Source of the DNA: Diacronema lutheri
Taxonomy: Eukaryota > Haptophyta > Pavlovophyceae > Pavlovales > Pavlovaceae
Length of the DNA: 64,000 bases
Direction of reading: 5' to 3'
Assembly: GCA_019448385.1 (NCBI GenBank)
Contig: JAGTXO010000013.1
Span: 62,001-126,000, forward strand
Shown here: piece by piece, positions 52,729 through 62,721 of the stretch
How the letters are laid out: every line of letters begins with the position of its first letter
How positions within the stretch are numbered: the stretch's first letter is position 1
Position numbers and translations under genes: made by a program
The notes under the pieces: generated by a model
Seen by the model: only the letters and a program-made list of their open reading frames with translations
Databases searched by the model: none
What the model was told of the DNA's origin: nothing

Positions 52729-52746
52729 TACCCCCATATGGGGGTA
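52729..52746. promoter_or_regulatory. 18-bp perfect palindrome upstream of CacyBP
   Basis: It is centred on CCCATATGGG, like the palindrome at 3958-3981 near copy A. It is followed by a T-rich run (52748-52763). Confidence 0.6.
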
Positions 52747-52816
52747 TTCTTCTTTTTTTTTTTCGGACGCACGATGAGCGAATTCGGACTTCCCGCCCTT
52801 TCAAGCTCCAGACGCG

Positions 52817-53693
52817 ATGGCCGAATCGGCCGTCGACGCGGACGACATCGCCGAGCTCGAGACGGTCCTCGCCGCCGCGAAGCAGCCGCTGGTTGTCGGC
52901 AGGTTGCTGCAGCTACTCGGCGAGTGGCGTAATGAATTCGCGCAGCGCTCGGCCGCCGCCGCGCCGGCCGCGCCGCCCGCCGCCGCGCAGCCGCCGCCGC
53001 CCGCGCCGCGCCGGCCGTCGCCGCCGCTCGCGCCGAGCGTGACGCGCCCGGGCGCGACGGCGGCGTTTGTGCCGATCGAAAGCTTCGGTTGGGACCAAGA
53101 CGCATACCCGTCAAAGTACGTTTCGGTCTACCTCACATCGGGCCTCGACGGCGTCGGCGACCTGCCGCGCGAGAACGTCGTGTGCAAGTTTGAGCGCGAC
53201 GCGTTCGACCTGCAGGTGCACGGGCTCGCGGGCAGGAACTTCCGGCTTGTCAAGACGGCGCTTGAGCACGACATTGACCCAAGCGAGAGCAAGGTGCGCG
53301 CCGCTCGCCCGCCGGCGCGCGCACGCGCCGCTGCGTGGCGCTGCCGCTCACCCGGCGTCGGCACTGCCTGCGCCTCCTTTGCGCGGCTGGCTCCGCCCGC
53401 CTGCGCGCTCGCGCGCGAGGCAGTGCATCGTCAAGAAGAACCGCGTCACGCTCAAGCTGCGCAAAGTCGAGCGCGAGTTTGGTGCCGACCACTGGGGCGC
53501 GCTCACGAAGAAGCGGCCAGGCGCGGCCGCTGCCGGCGGCGCGGCAGGCGGAGGCGACAAGGACCCCGCGGCCGGGATTATGGATCTGATGCGCGATTTG
53601 TACGAGGAGGGCGATGACAACATGCGCAAGACCATCGGCGAGGCGATGCTCAAGTCTCGGCAGGAGCGAGCGGCCGGCGCAGATGACTTTTGA
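52817..53693 (+). CDS. CACYBP: Calcyclin-binding protein / SIAH-interacting protein (CacyBP/SIP)
   Basis: This is an adaptor linking SIAH/SKP1 ubiquitin ligases and S100-type proteins; 248 aa in exons 52817-53293 and 53424-53693 (GT-AG, phase 0). Order: N-terminal helical hairpin (DDIAELETVLAAAKQPLVVGRLLQLLGEWRNEF), a Pro/Ala linker, a CS domain (IESFGWDQDAYPSKYVSVYLTSGLDGVGD...VVCKFERDAFDLQVHGLAGRNFRLVKTALEHDIDPSESK|CIVKKNRVTLKLRKVE) and an SGS-type C-terminus (GIMDLMRDLYEEGDDNMRKTIGEAMLKSRQE...DDF). The domain order and the GDDNMRKTI motif make the assignment firm. An alternative upstream ATG at 52774 is out of frame and likely unused. Confidence 0.93.
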
Positions 53694-53884
53694 GTGGCCC
53701 ACATGTGACAGTAGTCTGACAGTCTGACAGTGCGCACGTGTGACCCGTGCGGTCACAGTCGGATGTCACGGCAACTTGCGGTGAAGGCCGCCGCCGCCCG
53801 CGCGCGACCCCCGCGAAGGTCCACGCGCTCCTCGCCATTGCCCACGAGCGCAGCTGCGCGTGATGACGCCGTGCGCGTTGCGAC
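53694..53884. other. Convergent intergenic region
   Basis: 191 bp lie between the CacyBP and TIR-like gene stops. It has short GTCTGACA direct repeats at 53712-53730; otherwise nothing recognisable. Confidence 0.45.
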
Positions 53885-56137
53885 CTAGCGCTCGCGAGCC
53901 CACGGCGCCATTTTGGCCGCGAGCGGCCTGAGGGCGCCGCTCAGCTTTGCGAGCGGCGACAGCGCAGGCGCGCGCTTGCTGCTGCCGGGCAAGGCCGCTG
54001 GGACGGAGAAACTGCGAGAAAGGCGCGAGCGCGCCCTCGAGACGCGTTGCGGGCACGCGCCTTCGCCGCTGTGTGCGGCGGCGCCCCTGTGCAACGTCAC
54101 GCCTAGCCCCCCCTCGTCCTCCTTGAGTTTCGCGCCGACGAGCGAGCGGATCCACTTTGAAAAGTCGTCGCCACCGTCGCCGCATCCCTCAATCACCGCG
54201 AGCAGTCGCTCCTCGTCACACGCGAGCGCCGCGATCGCACAGCGCACGTCAAAGTCGCGCGCGGCACCGAGCGCGGCGAGGCGTGCCTGCTGCAGCGCGT
54301 TCTCGCCACCCGTCGGCGCGCCTGGCGTGGCCTCGCCGTGCGTGACGCCAACTTGGCTCGACGTCGGGCGGCCGCCCCACGGCGTGTTGAGCGTGATCAG
54401 CGTGATCTTGCTCTCGGGCGGCGTGGGCAGGTGCGCCTGATAAAAAGTGAAGAGCTCGACGACGCACCACAACCTCGACAAGTAGGTAGGGCCAAGCAGC
54501 ACGAGCAGCGTGTTGCATCCGGCGAGGTAGACGGGCAGCGACGGCAGTTGCGCCACGATGTCGTCCTGGTCGATGCAGCAGCGGTCAAACCTGCGCGCGG
54601 CGCACCGAGGCGAAGCGCGCGCGCGTGGGCGGCCGCTCGCTCGCCCGCGCAGCCCGACCCGACGAGGCGGCCACCCCGCGCTACCGGCGTGGCGCGACGC
54701 AGCGCAGCACGCACCAGACGAGGGGCTCGCGGCCGTGTAGCGCGCGGAACTCGGCGCGCCACGCCTGCAGAGCCCCCCACTTTGCGGCCGGCGGGTCGTG
54801 CCTACGCGCGCAGCCACGCCGACAGAGGGGCGGCGCGCTGTGCTGAGCGGGGCGCAGCGACGGGCCCACGCGCGACGCCGCACGCCGCGCGCGCGGCGGC
54901 GCGCGGCGCACGGGCGCGCGGTGGTGCGAGCGAGCGCACGCGCGCACCACGAGTGCGAGACGAATGCGTCGACGCTTCCAAGCTTGGCAGGCCGCGCGAC
55001 ACCCCGCGCCCGTTGCCTCGACCGCTCGGCCAATGAGCCGTGCGCTTCGCGCGCGAACGCGACCTCGGGCGCTTCCGCCGTCGCAGCCGAATCGCCGGCC
55101 GCTTTGGCGGGGGCCACGCTCGCAGCCGGGCGCTGTGCGCGCATGAGCGGCAGCACCGAGCCGCGCTTCAGCCGACGCGACGGGCGCGCGCCGCTGTCGT
55201 CTGCGTTCGACGGCTGGTGCAGGTGGTCGAGCGTAAGCTCGGCGAGCGAGACCGCGCGGAAGGACGTTGCGGCGTGCAGCAGCACGTGCGATGCCTTCAC
55301 GCCGTCGAGCATCTCGGCGATGCCCGCCGCGGCCGTCACGCCGTGCCCGCGCATCGCGAGGAAGCCGTGCACGCGCGAGCGCAGCTTGTCGTCGCGCAGG
55401 CCGGCGAACGCGAGACCGGCTGAAAGAAGCGCCTGGCAGCCAAAGACGGCGCTCAACTCCCTGTCAACGGGCTCGCGCAGCAGCTCGGCGAGCACGTGGC
55501 AGCTGTACGTGAAGATGAGGACGGCGTACAGCGCGCAGATCTGCTTGAAGGCGAGGTGGATCAGCCGGAGCGCGCTGAGCCGCTGGCAGTGGCTGGCGAG
55601 CAGCATGCCGCACGGCAGCGCGCACGCGAGCAGCAGCGCGACGACGCCGCTCTGCACCCACACAAATGCGTCCACCCACGCGGAGGCGAGCGACTGCGGC
55701 GCAAGCGGGCCGGCGCTTGCGAGCTTGGCGTGCAGCAGCTCGAGAGCGCGGAGCATGGACGGCGTCTGCCGTGCGACAATGAAGCCTCCCGCGCCCACCT
55801 CGCAGTAGAGAAGCGCGCGCACAAAGGCCTCGTCGCCGGGCATCGCGGCGAGGGCAAACAGCCAGCCGCCGGTGAAGAAGGGCGGGTAGCCCCAGCGGAA
55901 GTTGAACGGCAGGGCGCCGGGCAGACCGAGGCCGGCGCCAAACAAGGTGCAGCCAAGCATCATCAGCGCGACGGACGCCGCAACAAGCGGATGTTTTACA
56001 TGCCGCCGGCGCAGGCGGCGCATCGCAAGCATCGCCCCAATGCGCTCGTGAATTGCGTCTGTCGACCCGTCGGATACACTGGTGGAGGTCGCGGCCGTGC
56101 GCCGCGCGAGCTGCCGTGCCTTGTCGGCGAACACCAT
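53885..56137 (-). CDS. Multi-TM protein with TIR-like domain
   Basis: This is 660 aa from exons 56137-54948, 54801-54715 and 54590-53885 (GT-AG; both junctions split a Trp codon as TG|G). The N-terminal ~250 residues have four to six hydrophobic helices (SVALMMLGCTLFGAGLGL, GGWLFALAAM, SGVVALLLACALPCGMLL, CALYAVLIFTYSCHVLA). A TIR/SEFIR-like domain then reads VDAFVSHSW|HDPPAAKWGALQAWRAEFRALHGREPLVW|FDRCCIDQDD...LPVYLAGCNTLLVLLGPTYLSRLWCVVELFTFY. The short middle exon is required: without it the domain lacks its second strand and helix. Similar membrane-plus-TIR-like proteins are expanded in phytoplankton, with unknown function. TIR domains can hydrolyse NAD+ or scaffold signalling; the Glu of VVELF and the SHSW loop are the places to look for catalytic residues. 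Confidence 0.72.
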   Translation of the reverse strand: MVFADKARQLARRTAATSTSVSDGSTDAIHERIGAMLAMRRLRRRHVKHPLVAASVALMMLGCTLFGAGLGLPGALPFNFRWGYPPFFTGGWLFALAAMPGDEAFVRALLYCEVGAGGFIVARQTPSMLRALELLHAKLASAGPLAPQSLASAWVDAFVWVQSGVVALLLACALPCGMLLASHCQRLSALRLIHLAFKQICALYAVLIFTYSCHVLAELLREPVDRELSAVFGCQALLSAGLAFAGLRDDKLRSRVHGFLAMRGHGVTAAAGIAEMLDGVKASHVLLHAATSFRAVSLAELTLDHLHQPSNADDSGARPSRRLKRGSVLPLMRAQRPAASVAPAKAAGDSAATAEAPEVAFAREAHGSLAERSRQRARGVARPAKLGSVDAFVSHSWCARALARTTARPCAARRRARGVRRRAWARRCAPLSTARRPSVGVAARVGTTRRPQSGGLCRRGAPSSARYTAASPSSGACCAASRHAGSAGWPPRRVGLRGRASGRPRARASPRCAARRFDRCCIDQDDIVAQLPSLPVYLAGCNTLLVLLGPTYLSRLWCVVELFTFYQAHLPTPPESKITLITLNTPWGGRPTSSQVGVTHGEATPGAPTGGENALQQARLAALGAARDFDVRCAIAALACDEERLLAVIEGCGDGGDDFSKWIRSLVGAKLKEDEGGLGVTLHRGAAAHSGEGACPQRVSRARSRLSRSFSVPAALPGSSKRAPALSPLAKLSGALRPLAAKMAPWARER

Positions 56138-56391
56138 GGCAAAGAGCCTAAAAAGGTGGTAACTCCATTACCTTTTTAGGCTTTGCCCTGGTCGTGCTGT
56201 TAAGAGAAAAAAGAAAAAAAATCAAAAAAATCAAAAAGGGGACAAAAGGGAAAAAAAGGTGAAAAAAAGGTGGTAACTCCATCACCTTTGTGCAATCAGG
56301 CGCGGGCAGGCGTGAGCGCGGCCCCAAACACGGGGTTGGAGAGGCCTTTGTCTTCCCCCTCCAGCCTTCCCCTCTTTGCCCCCATCTCTCT

Positions 56392-56422
<31 letters not shown>

Positions 56423-57294
56423 CTCTCTTCCCCTCCCCACCCCCCTTCCTGCCTTCCCCTGCGGCGCTCGGCATTGCGTCCGGGCGCTGCGTCTGCTCGC
56501 CGCCCCCCGTCGCGACGAGCCTTAGCTGCGAGCCGCTGAGCTCCAACAGCTGCTCGTGGTCAGCACGCATGTGCTTGCAGACCATGTGCTTACCGACCGC
56601 CTCGGCTGGTCTGGCCGCGAGCCTTGCCGCCTCGAGCGCTCCCGGGCGATTTGGCGACGCGACCTCGAGCGCAAGAAGGGGCATGCCGGGGGCGCGGCGG
56701 GGGCGTAGGAGGGCGCGGCGGTCGCGGCGGCGGCGGTGGTGCCCGCAAAATTGCTGATGCTTTCGCCAACACGCCCGCCATCGGCGCCGCGGCCGCGGCC
56801 GCCTGCCCACCCGGCGGCTCCGAGCGACGTGCGCGTGCATTCACGAGCTGCGGCCTGCGTTCGCCCATGCGCGAGGCGCCACCAGAAGCAACGGCGAGCG
56901 CACCGCGCCAGCGCCGCTGCCGCGAGCGGCACAGCGAGCAGCGCGTTGGCCGCCGCTGTGCGGCAGGGCGTCTCGACGAGACCCAAACAAGCCCCAAAAG
57001 GCTCCCCGCCCTGCCCCGCCCAACACGGGCGCAGATGCGCTGCAGCACTGCGCAGAACGCGGCCGCCGCCTCGGCGCGCACGCCCGCGCTCACGACGCCG
57101 CAAAATGACACCGCACGGTGGCGCGGCCGGCGTGCATGCAAATTTCGCGGCGCGCGGCGGACGCGCGACTCATCATGAGAAAACCACGAACGCTTTCTAT
57201 CCGGCTGAGAGTAGTTGGGAAAACGTGGAAAAGTCTTAAATCCCTGCTGCTGGCAGGAGGGGCCGCAAAAAAGGCACGGTGCACGAGGCCGTGC
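56138..57294. other. Gene-poor region with hairpins, A-rich and poly-C tracts
   Basis: This is upstream of the TIR-like gene (-) and the HPt gene (+). 56146-56183 is a 12-bp-arm perfect hairpin (GCCTAAAAAGGT / ACCTTTTTAGGC). Its right part GGTGGTAACTCCAT(T/C)ACC recurs at 56269-56286 after an A-rich stretch (56200-56268). A C run with CTCTCTC flanks sits at 56396-56430. Weak open frames exist on the minus strand (56840-56500, including a GTAAGC-type donor) but have no recognisable domain and no convincing start, so I do not call a gene. Confidence 0.5.
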
Positions 57295-57744
57295 ATGATG
57301 GCGGCCGAGGACGTGCGCGCCTCGGCCGACGAGATTTACGCTGAGCTGGCCGACAAGAAGGTGGTGAACGTGGGCGTTATGTCTGCACTCTTTGGGGGAA
57401 ACAGCAAGCTCACGCGCGACGCGTTGGCGATGTTTGTGCAGGTCGCGCAGCCGACCGCGGCAAAGATGACATCAGCGCTCGCGGCGGGCAACTTTGACGA
57501 GTTCCACCGCTCGGTGCACCAGCTGAAGGGCAGCGCGGGCTACATTGGCGCAGAGCGCGTGCAAGCGCTCGCGCTCACGCTGCAGACCGAGTCGGCCGAG
57601 CTCAAAAAGGCAGCGGCCGCTGCGAGGGAGGGCGGCGCAGAGCCGCCGGTGACGCCGCATGGCGTCGCGGCGCGCGCGCAAGCGCTCCTCCGGTGCCTGA
57701 ACGAGCTGTTTGCCGAGCTGGAGGTCATTCAAGCAGCCGCTTGA
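57295..57744 (+). CDS. Histidine-containing phosphotransfer (HPt) protein
   Basis: This is a stand-alone phosphorelay intermediate between a hybrid histidine kinase and a response regulator; 149 aa from MMAAEDVRAS. It is an all-helical HPt four-helix bundle with the phospho-acceptor motif SVHQLKGSAGYIGAERVQ (His in HxLKGS), preceded by MFVQVAQPTAAKM and followed by an Ala/Glu-rich helix and a C-terminal helix ALLRCLNELFAELEVIQ. It resembles plant AHP/yeast Ypd1 in size. The start is preceded by an AT-richer leader (57180-57240); upstream in-frame ATGs (e.g. 57175) are possible. No intron. Confidence 0.88.
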   Translation: MMAAEDVRASADEIYAELADKKVVNVGVMSALFGGNSKLTRDALAMFVQVAQPTAAKMTSALAAGNFDEFHRSVHQLKGSAGYIGAERVQALALTLQTESAELKKAAAAAREGGAEPPVTPHGVAARAQALLRCLNELFAELEVIQAAA

Positions 57745-57908
57745 CTTTGTGCGCACGCCTAAGTTGGCCGCGCCGCGGCATTCGCGCGTGCCCGCCACCA
57801 TCCTGGCCGCGCGCGAGAACGGCCACTGCCGCAACCCGTCCCAAACTGTGCACCCTGCGCAACTGGCTCCCGTGAGAAGGCGGGCTCCCCCGGTCTCCTC
57901 CTCCCTCC

Positions 57909-57942
57909 CTCCCCCCCCCCCCCCTCCCCCCCCCCCCCCCCC

Positions 57943-57974
<32 letters not shown>
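57909..57974. repeat. Poly-C tract followed by poly-G tract
   Basis: About 33 C (interrupted by single T) are followed by GA and about 29 G, between the stops of the HPt (+) and unknown (-) genes. The arms are complementary and can form a long hairpin, i-motif or G-quadruplex. Confidence 0.85.
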
Positions 57975-57975
<1 letters not shown>

Positions 57976-57995
57976 GGAGAGGGGCACACCCAATC

Positions 57996-58835
57996 TCAAA
58001 TGTACATCTCCGAGTCGAGTGCGTCGTCGAAAGTCTTGATCTGGTCGTACCGACCATGCAAGCCTGCCGAGATCGGCGCGCCAGCGCGCCGATGCTGCCA
58101 GATCGCGTCGACGCGCGCAGCGACGCTGTCGCCGAGCCGCCGAAGCAAGCCGCCCGCGCCGTCGCGTGTGTCGGACGCTTCACGCGGCGTGGACGTCAGC
58201 GTCGCGCCTGGAGCGCCGGGCGCCGCCGGCTCGCCTGCAGGCAGACAGAACTCGTACTCCTGCCCGGGGACCACGCCGGCGGGCAGCCTGACGAGCACGC
58301 GCCGGCCTGCCGCGTTCACGGCGACCGTCTGCCCCGGCGTTGCGCCGGCGGGCGCGATGAGGCGAAGGCTGGTCACGCCCTGCGTGGTGGTGGCGAGGGA
58401 CGCGCGAGGGGCGATCGTCGGCTTGGCGCGCGGTGCAGCTGGACGCAACGCGCGCGGGCGCTGGCACGCGCGACGCACCTGCGTGCCGCTCGGGACGACA
58501 ACCCGCAGCAGGCTACCGCACGACGCGCTTGTCGGTACGGCAACGACGAGCCTCTGCCCGGAGGCGAGCGTGAGCGCTAGGGTTTTGCCGGAGGCCCACG
58601 CATCGGGCACCTTGAGGAAGACCTCGCCTCCGCTCGCGGGCGCGTGCGCGACGCGCTGCAGCCCAGACTCGTCGGGCCGATCGGCCGTCGCGGCGAGCAG
58701 CGGCGGCAGTGAGCCGTCCGCGCCCGCGTCGACCAGCGTGTTGGCTTGCGCTCGCGCGCCGCTTGCCGTTGGCGCGACCAGGGGCCATGGGGCGTCGGTG
58801 CGCCCCTCCGCACCGCTCGCCGCGGCCGCAGCCAT
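57996..58835 (-). CDS. Unknown protein with PGQ/LP-G beta-repeat motifs
   Basis: I do not recognise a named family. The ATG at 58835 gives MAAAAASGAEGRTDAP. A 99-nt intron (58478-58380, CAG|GTGCGT ... ACGCAG|) is likely, although reading through it stays in frame. Removing it joins two related units: GEVFLKVPDAWASGKTLALTLASGQRLVVAVPTSASCGSLLRVVVPSGTQ | GVTSLRLIAPAGATPGQTVAVNAAGRRVLVRLPAGVVPGQEYEFCLPAG. This alternating V-x-V-P-x-G-x-x-P-G-Q pattern is a beta-rich repeat common in protist proteins of unknown role. The C-terminus (DQIKTFDDALDSEMYI) is acidic. It is divergent from the next gene with 33 bp between ATGs. Confidence 0.6.
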   Translation of the reverse strand: MAAAAASGAEGRTDAPWPLVAPTASGARAQANTLVDAGADGSLPPLLAATADRPDESGLQRVAHAPASGGEVFLKVPDAWASGKTLALTLASGQRLVVAVPTSASCGSLLRVVVPSGTQVRRACQRPRALRPAAPRAKPTIAPRASLATTTQGVTSLRLIAPAGATPGQTVAVNAAGRRVLVRLPAGVVPGQEYEFCLPAGEPAAPGAPGATLTSTPREASDTRDGAGGLLRRLGDSVAARVDAIWQHRRAGAPISAGLHGRYDQIKTFDDALDSEMYI

Positions 58836-58868
58836 CCGCGCCTGCCCCGCCGAAGGCGTCAGCGCACG

Positions 58869-59307
58869 ATGGCTCCGGTGGAAGGTGGGAACAAGAAAGT
58901 CCCTGTGACTTCCTACGACCAGGTTGGTCAAACGCCCCGACCAGCCGTCCGGTCAGGTCCAGCCGGTCATGGACGTGCTCGACGTGGCCGCTTTCATCGA
59001 CGCGCCGGAGGAGATGAGCGTGCCGTCGGAGGAGTTCTTTGCCAGCGCATCTCTGACGCCGCTCATCATGGTGAATCCGTGCGCGCAGCTCGACGAGAAG
59101 TCCTCGACCCGCCTCGCCCATGACGGCTACCACCTGTCGCGAGACCGCTGCACGCAGGTGTGCATCCCGGAGCGCTTCAAGTTCTTGGCGCGGCTGCACG
59201 GCGTGTCGTTTGGCGAAACGTGCCAGCACCTCGGCTTCGTCCACGGCCTCGACGACGAGAGCGGCCAGAACCAAGGCGTCAGCTACTTCAACTTCGCGCG
59301 CGTATAG
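58869..59307 (+). CDS. Small unknown protein, possible 34-nt intron
   Basis: If the 34-nt segment 58923-58956 (GTTGGT...GGTCAG) is spliced, exons 58869-58922 and 58957-59307 give 134 aa: MAPVEGGNKKVPVTSYDQ | VQPVMDVLDVAAFIDAPEE. Otherwise translation would start at M of MDVLDVAAF (58969). The protein is well balanced and non-repetitive (LTPLIMVNPCAQLDEKSSTRLAHDGYHLSRDRCTQVCIPERFKFLARLHGVSFGETCQHLGF), which argues it is real, but I recognise no domain. A His/Cys-containing middle (GYHL...DRC...VC) could bind metal; this is speculation. Confidence 0.55.
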
Positions 59308-59894
59308 AGGCTGCCCCAGCCTCGCGCTCGTGCTTGAAAGGGGCTCGCGCAGACCAGCAACGAGCGTGCTGATCCTCCGCATGCCATGGACTCGTGATTG
59401 GTGGGCACATTGACTGCCGATCGCGCCCGAACCGCAGCGGAAAAAGAGGATCGGCTACCCCCACCGTCGAGTAGTTTTCTGGGCCCCTGGGAGGCAGAGT
59501 GCACTCGGGCGCATCCCGCCAGACAGGCCTTCGTTCATCCTCGCGGGAAACGTGTCTTCGCCGCAGCACTGAGCGCGCGCCATCTCTCGCGGCCACACGA
59601 CAAACGCTCCAAAGCCCGGCGCCACACGTGCAGGGTGGCAGCTGTCCCGTGCTCGCGCGCCGCGCGGGCCGCCGGGAGAACGTGCCGCGAGCTTGCCTTC
59701 GTTTTGTCCCATCGCCCTCCTCCCCCCTTCCCCCAGCCTGTCCGAGCCCGCGTTCAGCGTGTGTGGAGCGCGGGGCGCAGCTGCACGAACGGTGTCGGCC
59801 ACCAGCTCTCGCCTCACTCGTCGCGGCAGCGGGGCGGCGCGTGGCGCCGCGGCCAGCGTGCGCGCCCCCGTCCAGCGCGCGCCGCGTGCGCCGC
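59308..59894. other. Convergent intergenic region
   Basis: 587 bp lie between the small unknown gene and the V-ATPase B stop. Composition is less extreme than in coding DNA. No gene, tRNA or repeat was identified. Confidence 0.45.
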
Positions 59895-62302
59895 CTAGTT
59901 GGTGCGCGCGTAGTAGTCCTTGAGGACCTTCTCGGGGATGCGCTTGAGCAGCTCCTTGGGGAAGGTGCGCAGCAGCGACCAGGCGAGGTCGAGCGTGTCG
60001 AAGATGGTGCGGTTCTCGTACGGCCCCTGGTTGACAAACTTGCTCTCAAACTTGTCGAGGAACTCGAGGTAGAGGTGGTCCTCGGACGAGAGCGCCTGCA
60101 AGCGGCGCGTGCGCACGTGAGCTCGCAGCATGAGGGCGCATGGGCGGCGGGCGCGCCACCTCGCTCGCGGCACGCGCTCGCTCGCTCGCGCGCGCACCTC
60201 CTCGCCGACGACGGCCTTCATGGCCATCACGTCCTTGCCGATCGCGTAGTTTGCGTACATCTGGTTGGAGACGTCGCCGTGGTCCTTGCGCGTCATGCCC
60301 TCGCCGATGGCCGACTTCATCAGGCGGGAGAGCGAGGGGAGCACGTTGATAGGCGGGTAGATCTGGCGGTTGTGCAGCTGGCGGTCGACGTAGATCTGCC
60401 CCTCGGTGATGTAGCCCGTCAGGTCGGGGATAGGGTGCGTGATGTCGTCGTTGGGCATCGTCAGGATCGGGATCTGCGTGATCGAGCCGTCGCGGCCCTC
60501 GACGCGGCCGGCGCGCTCGTAGATGGTCGCCAAATCCGTGTACATGTAGCCGGGGTAGCCGCGGCGGCCGGGCACCTCCTCGCGGGCCGCCGACACCTCG
60601 CGCAGCGCGTCGGCGTACGAGGACATGTCGGTCGCGATCACGAGCACGTGCTTGTCGCACGTGTACGCGAGGTACTCGGCGGTGGTGAGCGCGATGCGCG
60701 GCGTGATGATGCGCTCGATGGTCGGGTCGTTGGCCAGGTTGAGGAAGAGCGTCACGCGCTCCATCGCACCGGACTCCTCGAAGTCGTGCTTGAAGAAGCG
60801 CGCCGTCTCCATGTTGACACCCATGGCCGCGAAGACGATGGCGAAGGACTCCTCAGAGTCGTCGCCCGTCGAGGCCTTGTGCGACTGCTTGACGAGGCCG
60901 GCCTGCCGGCAGATCTGCGCGGCGATCTCGTTGTGCGGCAGGCCCGCCGCCGAGAAGAGCGGGATCTTCTGGCCGCGCGCGATCGAGTTCATCGCGTCGA
61001 TGGTCGAGATGCCCGTCTGGATCATCTCCTCGGGGTAGGTGCGCGCCTGCGGGTTGATCGGCATGCCGTTGATGTCGAGGTACTCCTCGGCGAGCACGCG
61101 CGGGCCCTTGTCGATCGGCTTGCCCGAGCCGTTGAAGGCGCGGCCGAGCATGTCCTCTGAGACGGGGCACTTGAGCACCTCGCCGGAGAAGGAGACCGAC
61201 GTGTGCTGGTTGTCGATGCCCGACGTGCCCTCGAAGACCTGCGCGCACGCCCCCGGGGGAGAGGGGAAGAGGGGAGTGAGGGGTGGCAGGGCGTAAGGAG
61301 AAGAGCGTGCCCCATGCTCCGCGGCCGCGCAACGGCGCCGTGCATCCCGCGTGCATCCGTCCAGCCTGCGCGCGGTTGCACCCGCGCGCTGCGCGCCACC
61401 CGCACGGCGCGGCACCTCCTCGCGGCGCGTCCGCCATCCGGCACGGCGGCAGTGGCGCCGTGCGGGACGGGCATCCTGCACGCCGCCACTCTTGGCTGGC
61501 ACCGCGACGCGGCGCCGCCGTGCACGGCCGCTTGGCGCCGCCGTGGCCCGCCCTCTCGCTCGCGCGCACGACGGTGCCCGGCCACGGTGCGCGGTACGCG
61601 CCCATTGTGGGCCAGAGCCCCGCATCGCCCCTCTCCAGCCCGGCATCGCGGACCATCGCACGCCGACGAAGCCCGGCAGGGCGCGCAGTCCTGCGCCACA
61701 CTGCCCTGCACTCATCCGCACCCTCGTACCCTCCGATCCGCGAGCGGCCGAGGCCGGGTGGCGCGTAGGCAAGGCGCGCACCTGCACGACAGCCTTTGTG
61801 CCGGCGACCTCGAGGCACTGGCCCGCGCGCTTGGTGCCATCGTAGAGCGTCAGCTCGACGATCTCGGCGAACGTCGGGTTCTGCGCGCGCGCAAGGCATC
61901 CGGGGCCACGCACGCGACGCGATTCAGCGGTGCACTTGAGCGCGGGCGCCCGCGCCAGCCGCGTGGCGCGGCGCGGCGATCCGCGTCTCGCAGAGGGGCG
62001 CGGGGCGGTTTGCGCGTCGCACGCGCAAGCAAGCCTCGCGTGTGCAGCGCCGCGGCACGTACGCGGACGTTCTCGAGGATCACGAGCGGGCCGTTCACCG
62101 CGGACACGGTGCGGTAGGCTGCGCGACGAGCGGGCGAATGCGCGAGCGCGCCGCGCGCTCAGCTGTCGCGCGCGCACGCGGCGAGCAATGCGGGAGTCGC
62201 GGCTCGTTGCGCTCGCGCCACGAGGCAGCACGTGCACGCACCGAGGCGCGGCCGCACGATGTAATCGCGCGTCGCAGCGTCCACGGCGGCCTTCGAAGAC
62301 AT
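59895..62302 (-). CDS. VMA2: V-type H+-ATPase subunit B
   Basis: This is the non-catalytic nucleotide-binding subunit of the V1 sector, powering acidification of vacuoles and endomembranes. It is 485 aa in exons 62302-62242, 62118-62063, 61880-61782, 61238-60198 and 60095-59895, all GT-AG. The spliced protein reads [64 protein letters not shown]...[49 protein letters not shown]. Then [23 protein letters not shown] (the degenerate P-loop of B subunits), [77 protein letters not shown] and the terminus [10 protein letters not shown]. Length and motifs are full and canonical. Large introns (about 540 nt before exon 4) hold no recognisable element. Confidence 0.96.
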
Positions 62303-62421
62303 CCTGCTTGGCTCTCGGTGATTTGCGTCTCTCGGGCAGGGGCTGCGGCCAGGAGCAGTGTGCCAAAACAGGGGCTGTCCGGGTATCTCCGGACGGAAAG
62401 CACAAGACGCAAGTTTAAAAC

Positions 62422-62454
<33 letters not shown>

Positions 62455-62467
62455 GCACTTTGCAGCG
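62303..62467. promoter_or_regulatory. Bidirectional promoter with poly-G tract (V-ATPase B / S1 protein)
   Basis: 165 bp lie between divergent ATGs. They contain a ~27-nt G run (62424-62452) preceded by an AT-richer segment AAGTTTAAAACTTG (an 8-12 bp palindrome around TTTAAA). Confidence 0.55.
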
Positions 62468-62687
62468 ATGGCGACGTCGGGGTCGTCGTACTCCTATTCG
62501 TCCTACTCATCCTCCCGTAGCCGGTCGCGCAGCCCGGAGCCCGAGCCCGCGCCTGTGCGCCAGCGCGCATCGCGCTGGGGTGAGGCGCCCGCGTCGCTCC
62601 CACCGCGACGCGCGCCAGACCCGGGCTCGGCGGACGGCGGCGGCAGCGGCCGGCAGTACCGCGCGCGCGCGGGCGGCAGCCCGGCGC

Positions 62688-62721
<34 letters not shown>

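Noticed and set aside
56290-57250. Candidate gene on the minus strand (MAGVLAKASAIL...; KHMVCKHMRADHEQLLELSG...)
   Set aside because: Fragments sit in different frames with no domain and no clear exon chain; left as unannotated.
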